Shown: positions 1 through 9,771, counted from the first letter of the stretch. The stretch: DNA of 64,000 bases from Cytobacillus sp. S13-E01 (GCF_029193815.1 NZ_JARFVC010000006.1:96702-160701), one strand, 5' to 3'. The notes: generated from the letters alone by a model not told the origin. Made by a program: numbers and translations.

Positions 1-718
1 AAGGACGATAACTGAAAGATTCACGGCAAATAAATCTCAGGCTTGCGGTATTACTTGGAATTGAAAAAGCATATACATAAGGTTCTTCTATAAACTTCCC
101 ACCGACTGGAAGCACTACTAATTCATCTGTTATGCCGCCTTGGGTAGCAAGCAAGCGGGCGCCTTTAATTATCAAACCATCACTTGTTGTTTTAACAACC
201 TGAGCAGATATAGGAATGTCGCTATCCTCATAATAACCTAGCGATCGGTTTACCTGAGGACTCACAAATGTATGAGAAAATGTTAAGTCATTTTCTCTTG
301 CATGTTCGTATAGTGTTCTAATATTTGATCCGCGATTGTCTTTATCTTGAAAAAAATCGGAAGCTGCACCCAATGCCATAATTCCTGAATTCATATAGTC
401 AGGTGATCTTCCCATCATGCCGCCAGAAGTTTTTGCCCATTCTTGCGTGGTTAACCTTCTTTTTTCTAAATCTTCTATTGATCTTGGTTGCAAGTATGAC
501 GTCCCCACCCTATCACCCGTTATAGGGGATTGAAACGTCATAAAGTCTTTCTTCGTTTTATCCAATTGTAAATCGAATAGATTTGCTTTGCTCTGTAGTA
601 GTCCTTTAAAGGCATAATGTTCGCAAATATTCCCTGTGATTTTTTGACCGTCAATCCAAACTTCCGCATGTAGTTTACTTATCCTATTTAGAAAAGTTAA
701 ACCGTCCGCTGCAGGCAT
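1..718 (-). CDS. 4-hydroxyphenylacetate 3-monooxygenase oxygenase component-like (HpaB family), 3' end outside window
   Basis: The N-terminal 239 codons of a protein of the HpaB/PvcC flavin-dependent monooxygenase family, which uses FADH2 from a separate reductase to hydroxylate phenolic substrates. The family signatures read SGGMMGRSPDYMN near residue 105 and SHTFVSPQVNR near 155; the Arg and Tyr of RSPDY and the His of SHT correspond to the substrate-binding residues known in HpaB. The ATG at 718 follows an AAAGGTGGGG ribosome-binding site. The gene runs off the window start, so the C-terminus, the reductase partner and any catabolic cluster cannot be seen. The exact substrate is not determined; the 4-hydroxybutyryl-CoA dehydratase branch of this superfamily is less likely because RSPDYMN is typical of HpaB. 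Confidence 0.88.
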   Translation of the reverse strand, partial: MPAADGLTFLNRISKLHAEVWIDGQKITGNICEHYAFKGLLQSKANLFDLQLDKTKKDFMTFQSPITGDRVGTSYLQPRSIEDLEKRRLTTQEWAKTSGGMMGRSPDYMNSGIMALGAASDFFQDKDNRGSNIRTLYEHARENDLTFSHTFVSPQVNRSLGYYEDSDIPISAQVVKTTSDGLIIKGARLLATQGGITDELVVLPVGGKFIEEPYVYAFSIPSNTASLRFICRESFSYRP

Positions 719-862
719 AAGTACCCCACCTTTTTAAAATGTTTTTTAAAGAGGATTTCAGAAAATAAAGTTGTCAAAATTAAACTTATGATTCTTGAAC
801 GACTAAAATGCTCTTTTTAATAAATTATTTACAGCGAAGTCTACTATTCTTTATTAACGGTA

Positions 863-891
863 TTAAAAACCCACCTAGCGTAATAGGTGGG
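863..891 (-). terminator. rho-independent terminator of the EamA gene
   Basis: An 8-bp stem, CCCACCTA with TAGGTGGG around a 6-nt loop, is followed on the minus strand by TTTTTAAT. It lies just after the stop codon at 902. Confidence 0.85.
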
Positions 892-901
892 ATTGTTAAT
901 A

Positions 902-1843
902 TTAAGCACTATCTTTAGTTGTAACATGTAATGACGTTTTCTTTTTAAGTGACCATTTTCTTGTATTAGTCCCAACATAAACCCCTGATAAGACAAATAA
1001 GGCGCCAATCCCATGTGCCAAAGTGAAAGTCTCACCCAGAAGCAATGTGGCCATCAACACAGCGGATACGGGCATAACATTTATAAAAATAGAGGCTTTG
1101 GCTGCTCCTATTTCTTTTATCCCTTGATAATACATAATAAATGAAATGACTGTAACAAAGACACTCATATGAGCAATTGCCAACCACGCATCAAAAGTAG
1201 CTAGCCGAACATCCTGCCAAGTTGTTTCAACTAACGCAAATGGTAGTAAAAATAAAGTGCCAAATGCAACTGCATAGGTTGTCGAAACAACTGAGCTATA
1301 TTTTTTTAGAACAATCTTTCCTACTACACTATATAGCGCCCAGCTAATCACAGCTCCTAGTAATACCCAATCGATTGGTTCAAAGCCGAGTTGGAAAAGA
1401 GAAAGTAATTGTCCTTCGGTAATAATAAATGTTACTCCAGTTAAGGCAATAATCATTCCGATTATATTGTTTTTCGTTATCGTTTCTTTTAAAAATAAAC
1501 CTGACAAGAGTACGATTAACACCGGATTGGAAGCTATAAATAATGAGCTTTTAATAACAGGTGCATATTTACTTGCTAGAAAAAAACAAATATTATAAAT
1601 GGCAATCCCGGTTAGTCCTAATATTGCAAATAATCCATAGTCTTTGAGTGTAGGCTTGACTCGCTTTTTCTCCATGATCCACATGATTGGGAACAATAAT
1701 ACCGCTGCCCCAAAGAATCGCAAAAACGCAACTGTCGCTGGCTCAAAGCTTTGCACCGCATATTTACCTGCAATAAAAGCACTCCCCCAAGTAGCTGTAG
1801 CTAAGGTCAACATTCCGTATATAAGCCATAACCTCTTATTCAT
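902..1843 (-). CDS. EamA/DMT-superfamily transporter
   Basis: A 313-residue membrane protein with about ten hydrophobic helices and the two tandem EamA halves of the drug/metabolite transporter superfamily. The motif TWGSAFIAGKYA in helix 1 and PVSAVLMATLLLGE in the second half are typical. It probably exports a small metabolite or amino acid at the cytoplasmic membrane; the substrate cannot be read from sequence. The open frame extends 22 codons upstream, but the ATG at 1843 has a GAAGGGAACGTT ribosome-binding site and gives the normal family length. A second EamA paralogue lies at 7291-8205. It is a single-gene unit with its own terminator. Confidence 0.88.
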   Translation of the reverse strand: MNKRLWLIYGMLTLATATWGSAFIAGKYAVQSFEPATVAFLRFFGAAVLLFPIMWIMEKKRVKPTLKDYGLFAILGLTGIAIYNICFFLASKYAPVIKSSLFIASNPVLIVLLSGLFLKETITKNNIIGMIIALTGVTFIITEGQLLSLFQLGFEPIDWVLLGAVISWALYSVVGKIVLKKYSSVVSTTYAVAFGTLFLLPFALVETTWQDVRLATFDAWLAIAHMSVFVTVISFIMYYQGIKEIGAAKASIFINVMPVSAVLMATLLLGETFTLAHGIGALFVLSGVYVGTNTRKWSLKKKTSLHVTTKDSA

Positions 1844-2058
1844 AACGTTCCCTTCAATCTTTATGAATTTAATAAATAGTATTGTAACATTTTTCGGGTT
1901 TCGAAACATTAAAAGACAAAAAAACAGGCGAAATAAATTTCACCTGCAAGACTTAAGATTCAAATAAATGCACTTCTCTATTTAGTATAAATGATGGTGA
2001 ATAATAAATCTATTAATTAATCAGTCAAATGTTCCCTAGAATTTGAAAATGATTTTAC

Positions 2059-2541
2059 TTAGTTTTTAGCTTTTTCTTTGAAAAACCATTTATGATACAG
2101 TCGTGATACGTAATAGGTCAACATAATGGTTGTAAAACTCCAGTACCACTTCCAACCATTTTTATATCTAATTAGTTTAGTGTATTTAACTGCATAGACC
2201 TCAAAAACGGTAATTAATGAAGAATGAAGGATATAATAAAGACCTTTGATAAAGTTGTTCTTTCTATCGGGGTAGTAAAGGTTAAAAAGGGCACATAACG
2301 TTGGATAAACCATATATTCAAACGTAAAACTTGTTTTGTTAACCCTTTTAAAAAATCGGACAGGGTATTCAATTAGATTAAATTTCACAACGAGCAAACC
2401 AAAAAGCCATGTGATTATATGTTTGAAAAGAAAAGATACTTGGGCTTCACGAAATTTTTCTCTTGGTACAAATAGAAGCCATAACAACAAAGATATAATC
2501 CAAGTCGAAACTAAAATCGACTTGTCTTTTTTATGGCGCAT
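2059..2541 (-). CDS. CBO0543-like small membrane protein, copy 1
   Basis: A 160-residue protein with four or five predicted membrane segments. It shares a core with the next two genes: (R)EA near the N-terminus, LxxYPVRxF, then (V)NKTSFTFEYxVYP and a FNLYYP motif around residues 70-95. I recognise this arrangement as the uncharacterised CBO0543 family of spore-forming Firmicutes; no biochemical role is known to me. The ATG at 2541 is preferred over a GTG nine bases upstream because GGAGG lies eight bases before it and overlaps the GTG. It is transcribed away from copies 2 and 3. Confidence 0.75.
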   Translation of the reverse strand: MRHKKDKSILVSTWIISLLLWLLFVPREKFREAQVSFLFKHIITWLFGLLVVKFNLIEYPVRFFKRVNKTSFTFEYMVYPTLCALFNLYYPDRKNNFIKGLYYILHSSLITVFEVYAVKYTKLIRYKNGWKWYWSFTTIMLTYYVSRLYHKWFFKEKAKN

Positions 2542-2715
2542 AAAACACACCTCCGATTAGTGTTCAATAATAAGTAATCTGCAACAAAACAGCTGTGTTT
2601 ATACTTTAAACTACAAAACAAGCATCCGAATAAGCGTTTTGCAAGATAGTTAGGTTTATTAAGGATATAATTTGCTGAAAAATCGCATACTAACCAAAAA
2701 AAGGGTGGTGCCCTT

Positions 2716-3222
2716 ATGACGGTTGAACGTGTAGCTCAAATTGTATTATGGGTTGTCTTTCCGCTACTACTTTACAAAGTAACTCCCAGATATCGTATAC
2801 GTGAAGTGGTTGCTGTGTTTTTATTTTTTCAGATGCTAACCTGGTTATTCAGCATTGGATTAACATACTTTGACTTACTTTCTGCACCAGTCCGCGAGTT
2901 TCAAGAAGCTACTAAAATTAACTTCACTTTTGAATATATTGTTTTTCCCACATTTGCAGTATTATTTCAACTTTGGTATCCAGAAAATAGTGGGAAGGTG
3001 AGACAAGTCTTTCATTATGTGTATAGTGTTGGAGCGATTTTATTGTTTATGTTCGTTCTAGGAAAAACGACCGAATTGATGACTGTAAAACCAGATCATT
3101 TATATCGCAGTGCTTTGAATTTTTCATTAGAATTATTAGTGTCTAGGAGATACATTGGATGGCTTAAGAAGGAAAAACCGTTTTCTTATCATTCAAGGAA
3201 GCGTGATGTTTATGGGCATTGA
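2716..3222 (+). CDS. CBO0543-like small membrane protein, copy 2
   Basis: A 168-residue membrane protein, divergent from copy 1 and overlapping copy 3 by 17 bases. It has the family core: IREVVAVFLFFQ, SAPVREFQ, INFTFEYIVFPT and LWYPE. The ATG at 2716 follows AAGGGTGGTGCCCTT. It differs from the other two copies at the N/T-S-F-T-F position (INFTF rather than TSFTF), so the three are old paralogues and not a recent triplication. The tight overlap suggests translational coupling with copy 3. Function unknown. Confidence 0.75.
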   Translation: MTVERVAQIVLWVVFPLLLYKVTPRYRIREVVAVFLFFQMLTWLFSIGLTYFDLLSAPVREFQEATKINFTFEYIVFPTFAVLFQLWYPENSGKVRQVFHYVYSVGAILLFMFVLGKTTELMTVKPDHLYRSALNFSLELLVSRRYIGWLKKEKPFSYHSRKRDVYGH

Positions 3223-3706
3223 ATGGTTTATCTTATATTTTGTATGGGGTGTTACCGCTATATCGTTGTTTTTTATTCCACAAGCAAGATTACGTGAAGC
3301 TAGTATTTCCTATCTGTTTTTACTTTTCGTTAGCTGGTTTGCAGGGCTACTAGTGGTTGAACTAAACTTGATCAAATACCCTGTTCGGGAACTCGCTTCA
3401 GTAAACAAAACCAGTTTCACATTCGAGTTTTTTGTCTACCCTGTCATTGGAATTTTTTTTAATTTATTTTATCCGGAAAACCGAAGCCGTCTCTTGCGTT
3501 TCTTATATAGCAGTGCTATCTGTACTGGGATTATTATTCCTGAAGTAATTATTGAAAGATATACAGATTTAATTGAATACGTTCACTGGACATGGTACGT
3601 TTCTTGGATTAGTGTTTTTGCAACACTTAGTCTGTTGCGATTATTTTATAGCTGGTTTTTTAAACTGGGGCAAGAAAAGGATAACATTTATATTGAAGAT
3701 ACATAA
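3206..3706 (+). CDS. CBO0543-like small membrane protein, copy 3
   Basis: A 166-residue protein with the same four-to-five-helix layout and core motifs (LREASISYLF, IKYPVRELASVNKTSFTFEF, FNLFYPE). It is closer to copy 1 than to copy 2, since both have VNKTSFTFE. The ATG at 3206 has AAGGAA five bases upstream; an open frame back to 3155 lies inside copy 2 and has no ribosome-binding site. It ends before a bidirectional terminator at 3821-3851. Function unknown; the conserved hydrophilic YPVRE patch suggests a shared ligand or partner. Confidence 0.75.
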   Translation: MFMGIEWFILYFVWGVTAISLFFIPQARLREASISYLFLLFVSWFAGLLVVELNLIKYPVRELASVNKTSFTFEFFVYPVIGIFFNLFYPENRSRLLRFLYSSAICTGIIIPEVIIERYTDLIEYVHWTWYVSWISVFATLSLLRLFYSWFFKLGQEKDNIYIEDT

Positions 3707-3820
3707 AAGATTTTAATTTAAAAGTAATTACCTAACGGTTTAAATGTTTCTAAAGTTATTCATGTAAACCTTAGCGAAGACGATCTTTTAGTCCATTTAA
3801 TACTTTATATTGAAAGTAAA

Positions 3821-3851
3821 ATAGCCCTCAAACTATCAAGGGCTATTTTTT
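3821..3851. terminator. bidirectional terminator between convergent genes
   Basis: A perfect 8-bp stem, ATAGCCCT with AGGGCTAT around a 10-nt loop, has TTTTTT on the plus side and TTTT on the minus side. The DUF3231 stop codon lies inside the right arm. Confidence 0.8.
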
Positions 3852-4853
3852 CTTTGCAATTGCCTCACGGTCGTCTATTGTTGGGGGCTGCTCCAACCAC
3901 CCGTTCTTTATCAAAAGATTTGCTCCATCCTCTGCATATTGGCCCATCTCAGCCATAAGGCGTATGTATTGTAACGATAGGTCTTTCCTTTGACTTACTG
4001 ACATTGCGGCACCATTGTATCCTAAAGCAACAGACACTAATGAAACGATTTGGAAAAGCATAAGCTTATCTGAAAAGGGAGCTTCTGAAGAATTCGTAAC
4101 CTCAGATGCCCAAAACCTTGGAGGGGATAGATGCTCTTCAACTAAGATCGATCCTAATACTTCATTTTGCTTTTCGCAAACGGCTATTCCTCGGATGAAA
4201 TAATCTCGAATTTCAGCTGACTTTGCAACTTGACTAAATGCAATTTCTAAAACCACCTTTACAACCGTCTTCTGCATATTATAATGAATGCCACTAATTT
4301 CGATTGCATTTAAAGGTCTTCTTTCTCCAATCCAACCAAACATAAAATTTTGTTTTTTAACAAAATCTACATTGTCAGGTGGATTAATGACTGGTGTCCT
4401 ACTATATATCCCTTTTTTTAACATCACAGTTACGGTCCGATTGTGTAATTCCATCGTTTCTTTATTGCATTGGATGTAATAACGTCTTTGATCAGATCGC
4501 ACCGAAGTACCGACTGATAAAGCATATCCGCTCAAACCGTGAAGAGACATGATTTGCAAATAAACCAACATAAATGTATCTGAGAATAATCGTGGCGCAT
4601 CTAAATTTACATCTGATTTGCTAAACCCTTGTGGGACAGGATAGTTTTCATTCTGGAAAAAATCCTTTAATTTTGTCAAATGAGATTTGGACAAACTTAG
4701 AGCATATTCTAGGATTGCGTATACTTCTTTATCTTTACACACTTTGAGAGAATGTGTTAGAAAGTGGCATGCCATGCTATCGTTCATGTATTGTGTCCAA
4801 AGGTTGGCGAGTTCAGACGCTGTTAAAGAAATATGGTTAGTCTGATTATCCAT
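3843..4853 (-). CDS. DUF3231 family protein, copy 1
   Basis: A 336-residue, mostly helical soluble protein made of two related halves. Each half has a Pro-rich entry followed by a conserved helix block: QGFSKSDVNLDAPRLFSDTF in the first, EAPFSDKLMLFQ in the second, ending NGWLEQPP. This is DUF3231, a ferritin-like or CotF-like helical family expanded in spore formers. The molecular role is unknown to me. The start has AGGAGGTGTCAC before ATG. Two more members lie in the window, one frameshifted (37709-38709) and one intact (51342-52349). Confidence 0.85.
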   Translation of the reverse strand: MDNQTNHISLTASELANLWTQYMNDSMACHFLTHSLKVCKDKEVYAILEYALSLSKSHLTKLKDFFQNENYPVPQGFSKSDVNLDAPRLFSDTFMLVYLQIMSLHGLSGYALSVGTSVRSDQRRYYIQCNKETMELHNRTVTVMLKKGIYSRTPVINPPDNVDFVKKQNFMFGWIGERRPLNAIEISGIHYNMQKTVVKVVLEIAFSQVAKSAEIRDYFIRGIAVCEKQNEVLGSILVEEHLSPPRFWASEVTNSSEAPFSDKLMLFQIVSLVSVALGYNGAAMSVSQRKDLSLQYIRLMAEMGQYAEDGANLLIKNGWLEQPPTIDDREAIAKKK

Positions 4854-5143
4854 GTGACACCTCCTAAATTTTAATTCAACTCTAATTTATTTTGGGTTTA
4901 ACAGGAAAAATTATGTACACAATAATAATTTTCTAGCTTTGACATCATACTGACATATTGCCAAGTTAAAGTATGCTTGTGAGGAACAGGTACCTAGGTT
5001 TTATAGTGAAGAAAAAAGTAGTAGTTAGACACTTTAGGCAAGCATTTTTTCAAAATGGATAAGAAAATTCACAGTATAAAACACACTTTTCTAAAAATTT
5101 AAGCTATAATTACATTTTATGATAGTAGAAAGGGATCAAAGCG

Positions 5144-5836
5144 ATGAAATCAATTTTAGTAGTAGAAGATGAACCTGCGATTAGCCAGGTGCTTAAGGTT
5201 TATTTACAGAAGGCAGGCTTTCAAGTTGAACAAGCGTTTACTGGTGATGAAGCCATTGTGAAATTTGAGCTAGAATCTCCCACATTAGTATTATTAGATG
5301 TCATGCTGCCAGGAAGAGATGGTTGGACTATTCTAAAAGAAATTCGTGAAAAAAGCTCGTGTCCTGTAATTATGCTTACTGCACTTGGGGATGTGAATTA
5401 CCGACTATCAGGATTACACGGTGGGGCAGATGATTATATTACAAAGCCATTTGTCGCAGATGAGGTAGTTGCTCGCGTTCATGCTGTGTTAAGACGATCT
5501 GGAAACATAAGCAAAGAAAATGGTATAAAACAATTTGGTAGTTTACAAATAGATAGGAAAGCACATTCAGTAAAATTAAAGGGAATAGAGGTTGAGCTTA
5601 CTCCACGTGATTTATCATTGTTTATTTTTCTATCAGAACATCCTAATCAGACATTTACGAGAGAACAGTTGATAGATAAAGTATGGGGTATGGATTATGA
5701 TGGAAGTGACCGTGCAGTTGATTTATCGATAAAACGGATAAGAAAATCCTTGGGAAACTGGCCAGAAAAAGAAGGGGAAATAAAGACATTTAGAGGATTG
5801 GGGTATCAATTTTGTGTTTATGAAAACAGATCGTAA
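5144..5836 (+). CDS. OmpR-family response regulator
   Basis: A 230-residue two-component response regulator. The receiver domain covers residues 1-118, with acidic pocket E8/D9, phosphoacceptor D52 (LLDVMLPG) and the K of YITKPF; the winged-helix DNA-binding domain covers about 130-228 (LTPRDLSLFIFL, GYQF). ATG at 5144 follows AGAAAGGGATCAAAGCG. It overlaps the kinase gene by 23 bases, so the two form a coupled pair that phosphorylates and dephosphorylates this protein in the cytoplasm. The signal and target genes are not evident; no transporter is adjacent. Confidence 0.93.
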   Translation: MKSILVVEDEPAISQVLKVYLQKAGFQVEQAFTGDEAIVKFELESPTLVLLDVMLPGRDGWTILKEIREKSSCPVIMLTALGDVNYRLSGLHGGADDYITKPFVADEVVARVHAVLRRSGNISKENGIKQFGSLQIDRKAHSVKLKGIEVELTPRDLSLFIFLSEHPNQTFTREQLIDKVWGMDYDGSDRAVDLSIKRIRKSLGNWPEKEGEIKTFRGLGYQFCVYENRS

Positions 5837-7241
5837 AAGGACCTTACTTCGTTATTGGACTACACGCTATTTAGCGACATTATTTATTGGTTTACTAGTA
5901 ATTGCGATCATATCCGTTTTTTGGATTCGAAATACAACCCTAGAGAATCGCTTAAATATAACGAAGTTTTTAGCAGAAGAAATCGCTGACCGGTTTGTGT
6001 ATAATGACTCTGGTCAGGAAATTCATAGACGCAGTGTGCCTGGGATAGTAGAGGACCGCCAGCAATTTCTGGATTTAGATACGAAGCCTTCTATCTATAT
6101 TGTTGATACAAACGGTATAGTACTTGCTACCAATTTACCCGCACAGCGCTCTCAATCTCAACCTCTCTCACTTACCATTTTACAAAGTGAAAAAGAGATA
6201 TATAAGCTAAAGTTGTTAAATCGTATGAATTATTATGTCGTGAAAACGCCAATACAATCAGATGAGATAGTACTCGGTTGGGTAGTTATTGTACAAACTG
6301 AACAGGATTTAACAATGGTTAATCAAGAATACCGATTATTAGGGGTTATGCTTGTTAGTTTAGCAGTCCTCGGATGGATCGCTATCTATTTTCTTTCCAG
6401 AAAACTTTCTAGGCCTATTCAACATGTATCGGATGCAGCTAAAAAAATTCAAGATGGAAATTACGATATACATTTACCACAGGATCCAAGAGAGAAGGAA
6501 GTATATGATCTTGTTTCCTCTTTTAAAAATATGGCTAGTAGACTTCAACATTTAGAATCATTAAGGGCAGAGTTATTAGCAGGTGTCACCCATGAATTAA
6601 AAACGCCAGTTACATCTATAAGCGGACTACTTCAAGCGGTTAGAGATGATGTTGTGACGGGAGATGATGCAAAAGAGTTTTTAGATATATCGTTAAAAGA
6701 AACAGGGCGTATGCAAAAAATGGTTGGTGACCTGTTAGAATTTAATACATTTAGTGTTAACGCAGTTCCTCTTAGTAATGAAAGATATGTGATTAATGAC
6801 TTGTTAAAAGAGATCACATACCAATGGAATATTGTACAAGATAATGAATTTATAACACTTGATTTTTCCTTACCTAATCAAAAGTATGAAGTCTATATTG
6901 ACTCGATGCGTCTACAGCAAATTTTAGTTAATTTATTAAATAATGCAAAGCAATCAATTGAAGGAACTGGAACAATAACCGTAAATGTAATTGAAGCCCA
7001 GAATGGACAATTAGCTATTGACATAAAAGATACAGGGAGCGGGATTCCGAAAGAGGAACATGGCTTAATCTTCGAACGATTTTATCGTGGTGAAAACAAA
7101 AAATTCAAGGTTCGTGGCTTAGGACTTGGCTTATCCTTTAGTAAAATGCTTGCAAACTCAATGGGTGGTGATTTGGTGTTGAAAGAAAGTTCACCGGATG
7201 GGACTACGTTCACGCTTTTATTACCTTACATTAAAAAATAA
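5814..7241 (+). CDS. membrane sensor histidine kinase (HAMP, HisKA, HATPase)
   Basis: A 475-residue sensor kinase partnered with the regulator it overlaps. Two membrane helices (about residues 16-38 and 175-195) flank an extracytoplasmic sensor of about 135 residues. A HAMP segment follows (LSRPIQHVSDAAKKIQDGNY), then HisKA with phospho-His 260 in THELKTPVTS, then HATPase with the N box NLLNNAKQSI, DTGSGIP and GLGLGLSF. The start could be GTG 5814 or ATG 5820. The sensor region (VDTNGIVLATN) looks PAS/Cache-like. It ends before a strong terminator. The ligand is unknown. Confidence 0.92.
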   Translation: MFMKTDRKRTLLRYWTTRYLATLFIGLLVIAIISVFWIRNTTLENRLNITKFLAEEIADRFVYNDSGQEIHRRSVPGIVEDRQQFLDLDTKPSIYIVDTNGIVLATNLPAQRSQSQPLSLTILQSEKEIYKLKLLNRMNYYVVKTPIQSDEIVLGWVVIVQTEQDLTMVNQEYRLLGVMLVSLAVLGWIAIYFLSRKLSRPIQHVSDAAKKIQDGNYDIHLPQDPREKEVYDLVSSFKNMASRLQHLESLRAELLAGVTHELKTPVTSISGLLQAVRDDVVTGDDAKEFLDISLKETGRMQKMVGDLLEFNTFSVNAVPLSNERYVINDLLKEITYQWNIVQDNEFITLDFSLPNQKYEVYIDSMRLQQILVNLLNNAKQSIEGTGTITVNVIEAQNGQLAIDIKDTGSGIPKEEHGLIFERFYRGENKKFKVRGLGLGLSFSKMLANSMGGDLVLKESSPDGTTFTLLLPYIKK

Positions 7242-7250
7242 GTAAAATCC

Positions 7251-7291
7251 AAGATAATTCGACACCTTCTACGAAGGTGTCGAATTATCTT
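7251..7291. terminator. long perfect hairpin terminator, convergent genes
   Basis: A 19-bp perfect inverted repeat (GATAATTCGACACCTTC and its complement, plus two A-T pairs) closes on a 3-nt loop. It separates the kinase from the convergent EamA gene and has short T tracts on both sides. Confidence 0.85.
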
Positions 7292-8205
7292 TAAAAGGTC
7301 GGTGTCTTTGTTGTTATTAGGTTCTTCTTTTCTTTTTTGGTTTCTTGAACAATTATGACAGCTAAAAGGACCATTATAATCCCAAGATACTGCCAGGCAT
7401 TTAGTTTTTCTTGGAAAACGACAAAGCTTAATAGTGCAGCAACAACTGGTTCAATTGTTGCAATAATGGAGGCACGACTAGTTTCTACGGATTGTAAGCC
7501 TTTCGTATATAAAATATAGGCTAACATCGTTGATAGAAAGCCAAGGCCAATTATGTAAAACCAGACTTGCATATTTGCAAATAAGGGCAGCACAGTCCAT
7601 AAGCCGCTCAAAGGTGTAATCGCAATAGCGGCAAAAATAAAGGTGTAAACAGTAACCGTCAGTGAATCGTACTTTCTAAGTGCATATTTACCAAAAATAC
7701 TATAAAGAGCGTAAAAAAGCCCCGAACCAAGACCTAACATCATTCCATAAAAAGAGACGGTTTCATTGTTGTTAGGTAATACACCAATTACTAAGGTGCA
7801 ACCTAGGAAAGTTGTAACCAATGCTAGTATTTTCCGTGGTGTTAGCGACTCCTTGAACAATACTCGAGAAAATATCGTTACAAAAGCTGGTGCAGTATAA
7901 AGTAAGATAGCCGCAATCGAAATGGATGTTTCTTTTATGGCGCTAAACAAAAACCAATTAAAAAAAACAATACTAATAACACCAGTCCCTACAAAATATT
8001 TACTGTCTGAAAACTGAATTTTTAAGAGCTTACGATTTTTATAGAGAACATATACAATCAGAAAAAAAGCTGCGGATAAAGCGCGTATTGCAACAACCTG
8101 TGTGGGTGTAAAGCCTAGTTCATAAAGGAAGGTTACAAATATTCCTATGATCCCCCATAACGCAGCACCAGCAAGTATAAAAAAATACGGATATTTATGG
8201 TCCAT
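7291..8205 (-). CDS. EamA/DMT-superfamily transporter, second copy
   Basis: A 304-residue protein with ten predicted membrane helices and two EamA repeats. Typical blocks are GAALWGIIGIFV at the N-terminus, FALYSIFGKYALRKY in the middle and IATIEPVVAALLSFVVFQE near the C-terminus. It is predicted to export a small solute across the cytoplasmic membrane. ATG at 8205 follows GGGAGGATTC. It is only distantly similar to the EamA gene at 902-1843 (shared GKYALRKYxS-like motif), so it is a paralogue rather than a duplicate. It is a single-gene unit. Confidence 0.88.
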   Translation of the reverse strand: MDHKYPYFFILAGAALWGIIGIFVTFLYELGFTPTQVVAIRALSAAFFLIVYVLYKNRKLLKIQFSDSKYFVGTGVISIVFFNWFLFSAIKETSISIAAILLYTAPAFVTIFSRVLFKESLTPRKILALVTTFLGCTLVIGVLPNNNETVSFYGMMLGLGSGLFYALYSIFGKYALRKYDSLTVTVYTFIFAAIAITPLSGLWTVLPLFANMQVWFYIIGLGFLSTMLAYILYTKGLQSVETSRASIIATIEPVVAALLSFVVFQEKLNAWQYLGIIMVLLAVIIVQETKKEKKNLITTKTPTF

Positions 8206-8292
8206 GAATCCTCCCTAAATTAACATTGTGCTTTTATAATAGCAAAAGGTTGCGTTTATTAAAAGGAAAATAGGGATGTGACTACTACACGC

Positions 8293-9414
8293 TTACAATG
8301 GCAAATGGATAGTAAACGATGTTAATGTCTCACTTGACGTGCAGGTAATTGTACCACCATGCTTTTCAATGATTTTTTTGCAAACAAATAATCCAATACC
8401 TGTTCCTAATTCTTTTGTTGTAAAAAATGGATCAAAGATTGTTTCAACTAATTCTGTTGGTATAGCTGGGCCATTGTTTGATATATCAACTACCAAGTTA
8501 CTATCCTCTTTAAAACAAGATATCGTTAACATCCTAGGTTTCGTTGCTTTATATCTTAGTGCATCAAGAGAGTTTATAACGATGTTAAGTAATACCTGCT
8601 TGATTTCATCTCTATTTGCCGATATAGCTAGTTCGTTGTCGATATCTGTGTCCACTATAACATCAGTATCCACAATGCTAGGGTAACTTAGTTGATAGAT
8701 GTCATCTAATAGGTTTGCAAGTAAAATATCCTCTCGATAATCCTCATTAATTTCTACTTTTGATGTATGAAGAAATTGAGTTATTCTAAATTTTAATTGA
8801 TTTAATTCCATTTCAATAATGTCTAGATAGGGAAGCTCTGGATGTTCGTTTTTAAGTATTTTTGTAAAGCCAATAATGGATGTTAACGGATTTCGAAACT
8901 CATGTACAAAGCTTGAAGACATTTGCCCAAGAATTGCAAGTTTGTCTTTATGATTTTCATTAATAAAGACCGTTTTCTCCTGAAGTTCTTTATCCTTTAG
9001 ATATGTATACCTTGATACCGCATGAAAAATAAAATGGTCAAATAGCTGATTAATATTATCTATAGAGTTTGGTAGAACCTTAAAGAGCTTGTCGGATTGG
9101 CTAACATGCTTCATGATAATACTTCTGCCTAAGTTAACATTATAGACGAAATCACCAATATTGGTATTGGAATCAAGGCGCTCTTTTGCGACTGAATATG
9201 CAAATTCTTTAAGATCATCTTTTGAAAAAGAATCTTTAATGACGAACTTTGTTAGTGTGTACATACGTAAACCGTTTTCTATGATTTTTTCTTTATTTGT
9301 GTCTAAATCGGCTATGATAATGTTCTTATACCAATCTTCTAAAAACACTGTTTGTTTATCTTCAAGGAATTCTACTAATAACTCATTATTTAGATCTTGT
9401 GTAACTCTATTCAA
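8293..9414 (-). CDS. sporulation-type sensor histidine kinase
   Basis: A 373-residue cytoplasmic histidine kinase without membrane segments. Residues 1-145 form a helical sensory domain that resembles the HisK_N module of Bacillus sporulation kinases. HisKA follows with phospho-His in FVHEFRNPLTSIIGF, then HATPase with NIVINSLDAL, NNGPAIP and GTGIGLFVCKKI. The start is TTG 9414 behind GGTGAT. No response regulator is adjacent; orphan kinases with the HEFRNPL motif in this group commonly feed the Spo0F/Spo0A phosphorelay, so that is the likely but unproven target. Confidence 0.85.
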   Translation of the reverse strand: MNRVTQDLNNELLVEFLEDKQTVFLEDWYKNIIIADLDTNKEKIIENGLRMYTLTKFVIKDSFSKDDLKEFAYSVAKERLDSNTNIGDFVYNVNLGRSIIMKHVSQSDKLFKVLPNSIDNINQLFDHFIFHAVSRYTYLKDKELQEKTVFINENHKDKLAILGQMSSSFVHEFRNPLTSIIGFTKILKNEHPELPYLDIIEMELNQLKFRITQFLHTSKVEINEDYREDILLANLLDDIYQLSYPSIVDTDVIVDTDIDNELAISANRDEIKQVLLNIVINSLDALRYKATKPRMLTISCFKEDSNLVVDISNNGPAIPTELVETIFDPFFTTKELGTGIGLFVCKKIIEKHGGTITCTSSETLTSFTIHLPL

Positions 9415-9576
9415 TCATAATCACCACTTCCAAGTTTTGAAACAATAATCCTTTTATGACAAAACTATTCGATTAAATATGATAAAATCCTCTATATTTT
9501 TCAAAAAATATTATGGAAATAAACGGGAATACATACATTTTACCAATTCTTTTAAAAAAGTAGGTCAAACAACATG

Positions 9577-9771
9577 TCATAAATGCTTACGTAAGTAGTA
9601 TTCTTCTTTAAATCCTAGCTTCCTAAAAACGTTCAGTGAAGCAAAATTCCCAGGAATTGCTTTTTACTTCTATATAAATTCGTTTGTTATTCAATCTTTT
9701 AAAAGTGCATGTAATAACAACTTATAAAGCATTTGTCATGATTCCATTTTTGCCAGACGATTGATAACTTC
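9577..9771 (-). pseudogene. decayed GNAT (RimJ/RimL-type) acetyltransferase fragment
   Basis: The minus strand reads GKNGIMTNAL, stop, VVITCTFKRL and RIYIEVKSNS in one frame, then GNFASLNVFRKLGFKEE and YYLRKHL followed by a stop in the next frame. These blocks match, in order, the acetyl-CoA loop and the C-terminal half of RimJ/RimL-type GNAT enzymes (KGIMTEA, NxASxxVLxKLGF). One in-frame stop and one frameshift show that the gene is dead. The N-terminal half is missing. Confidence 0.7.
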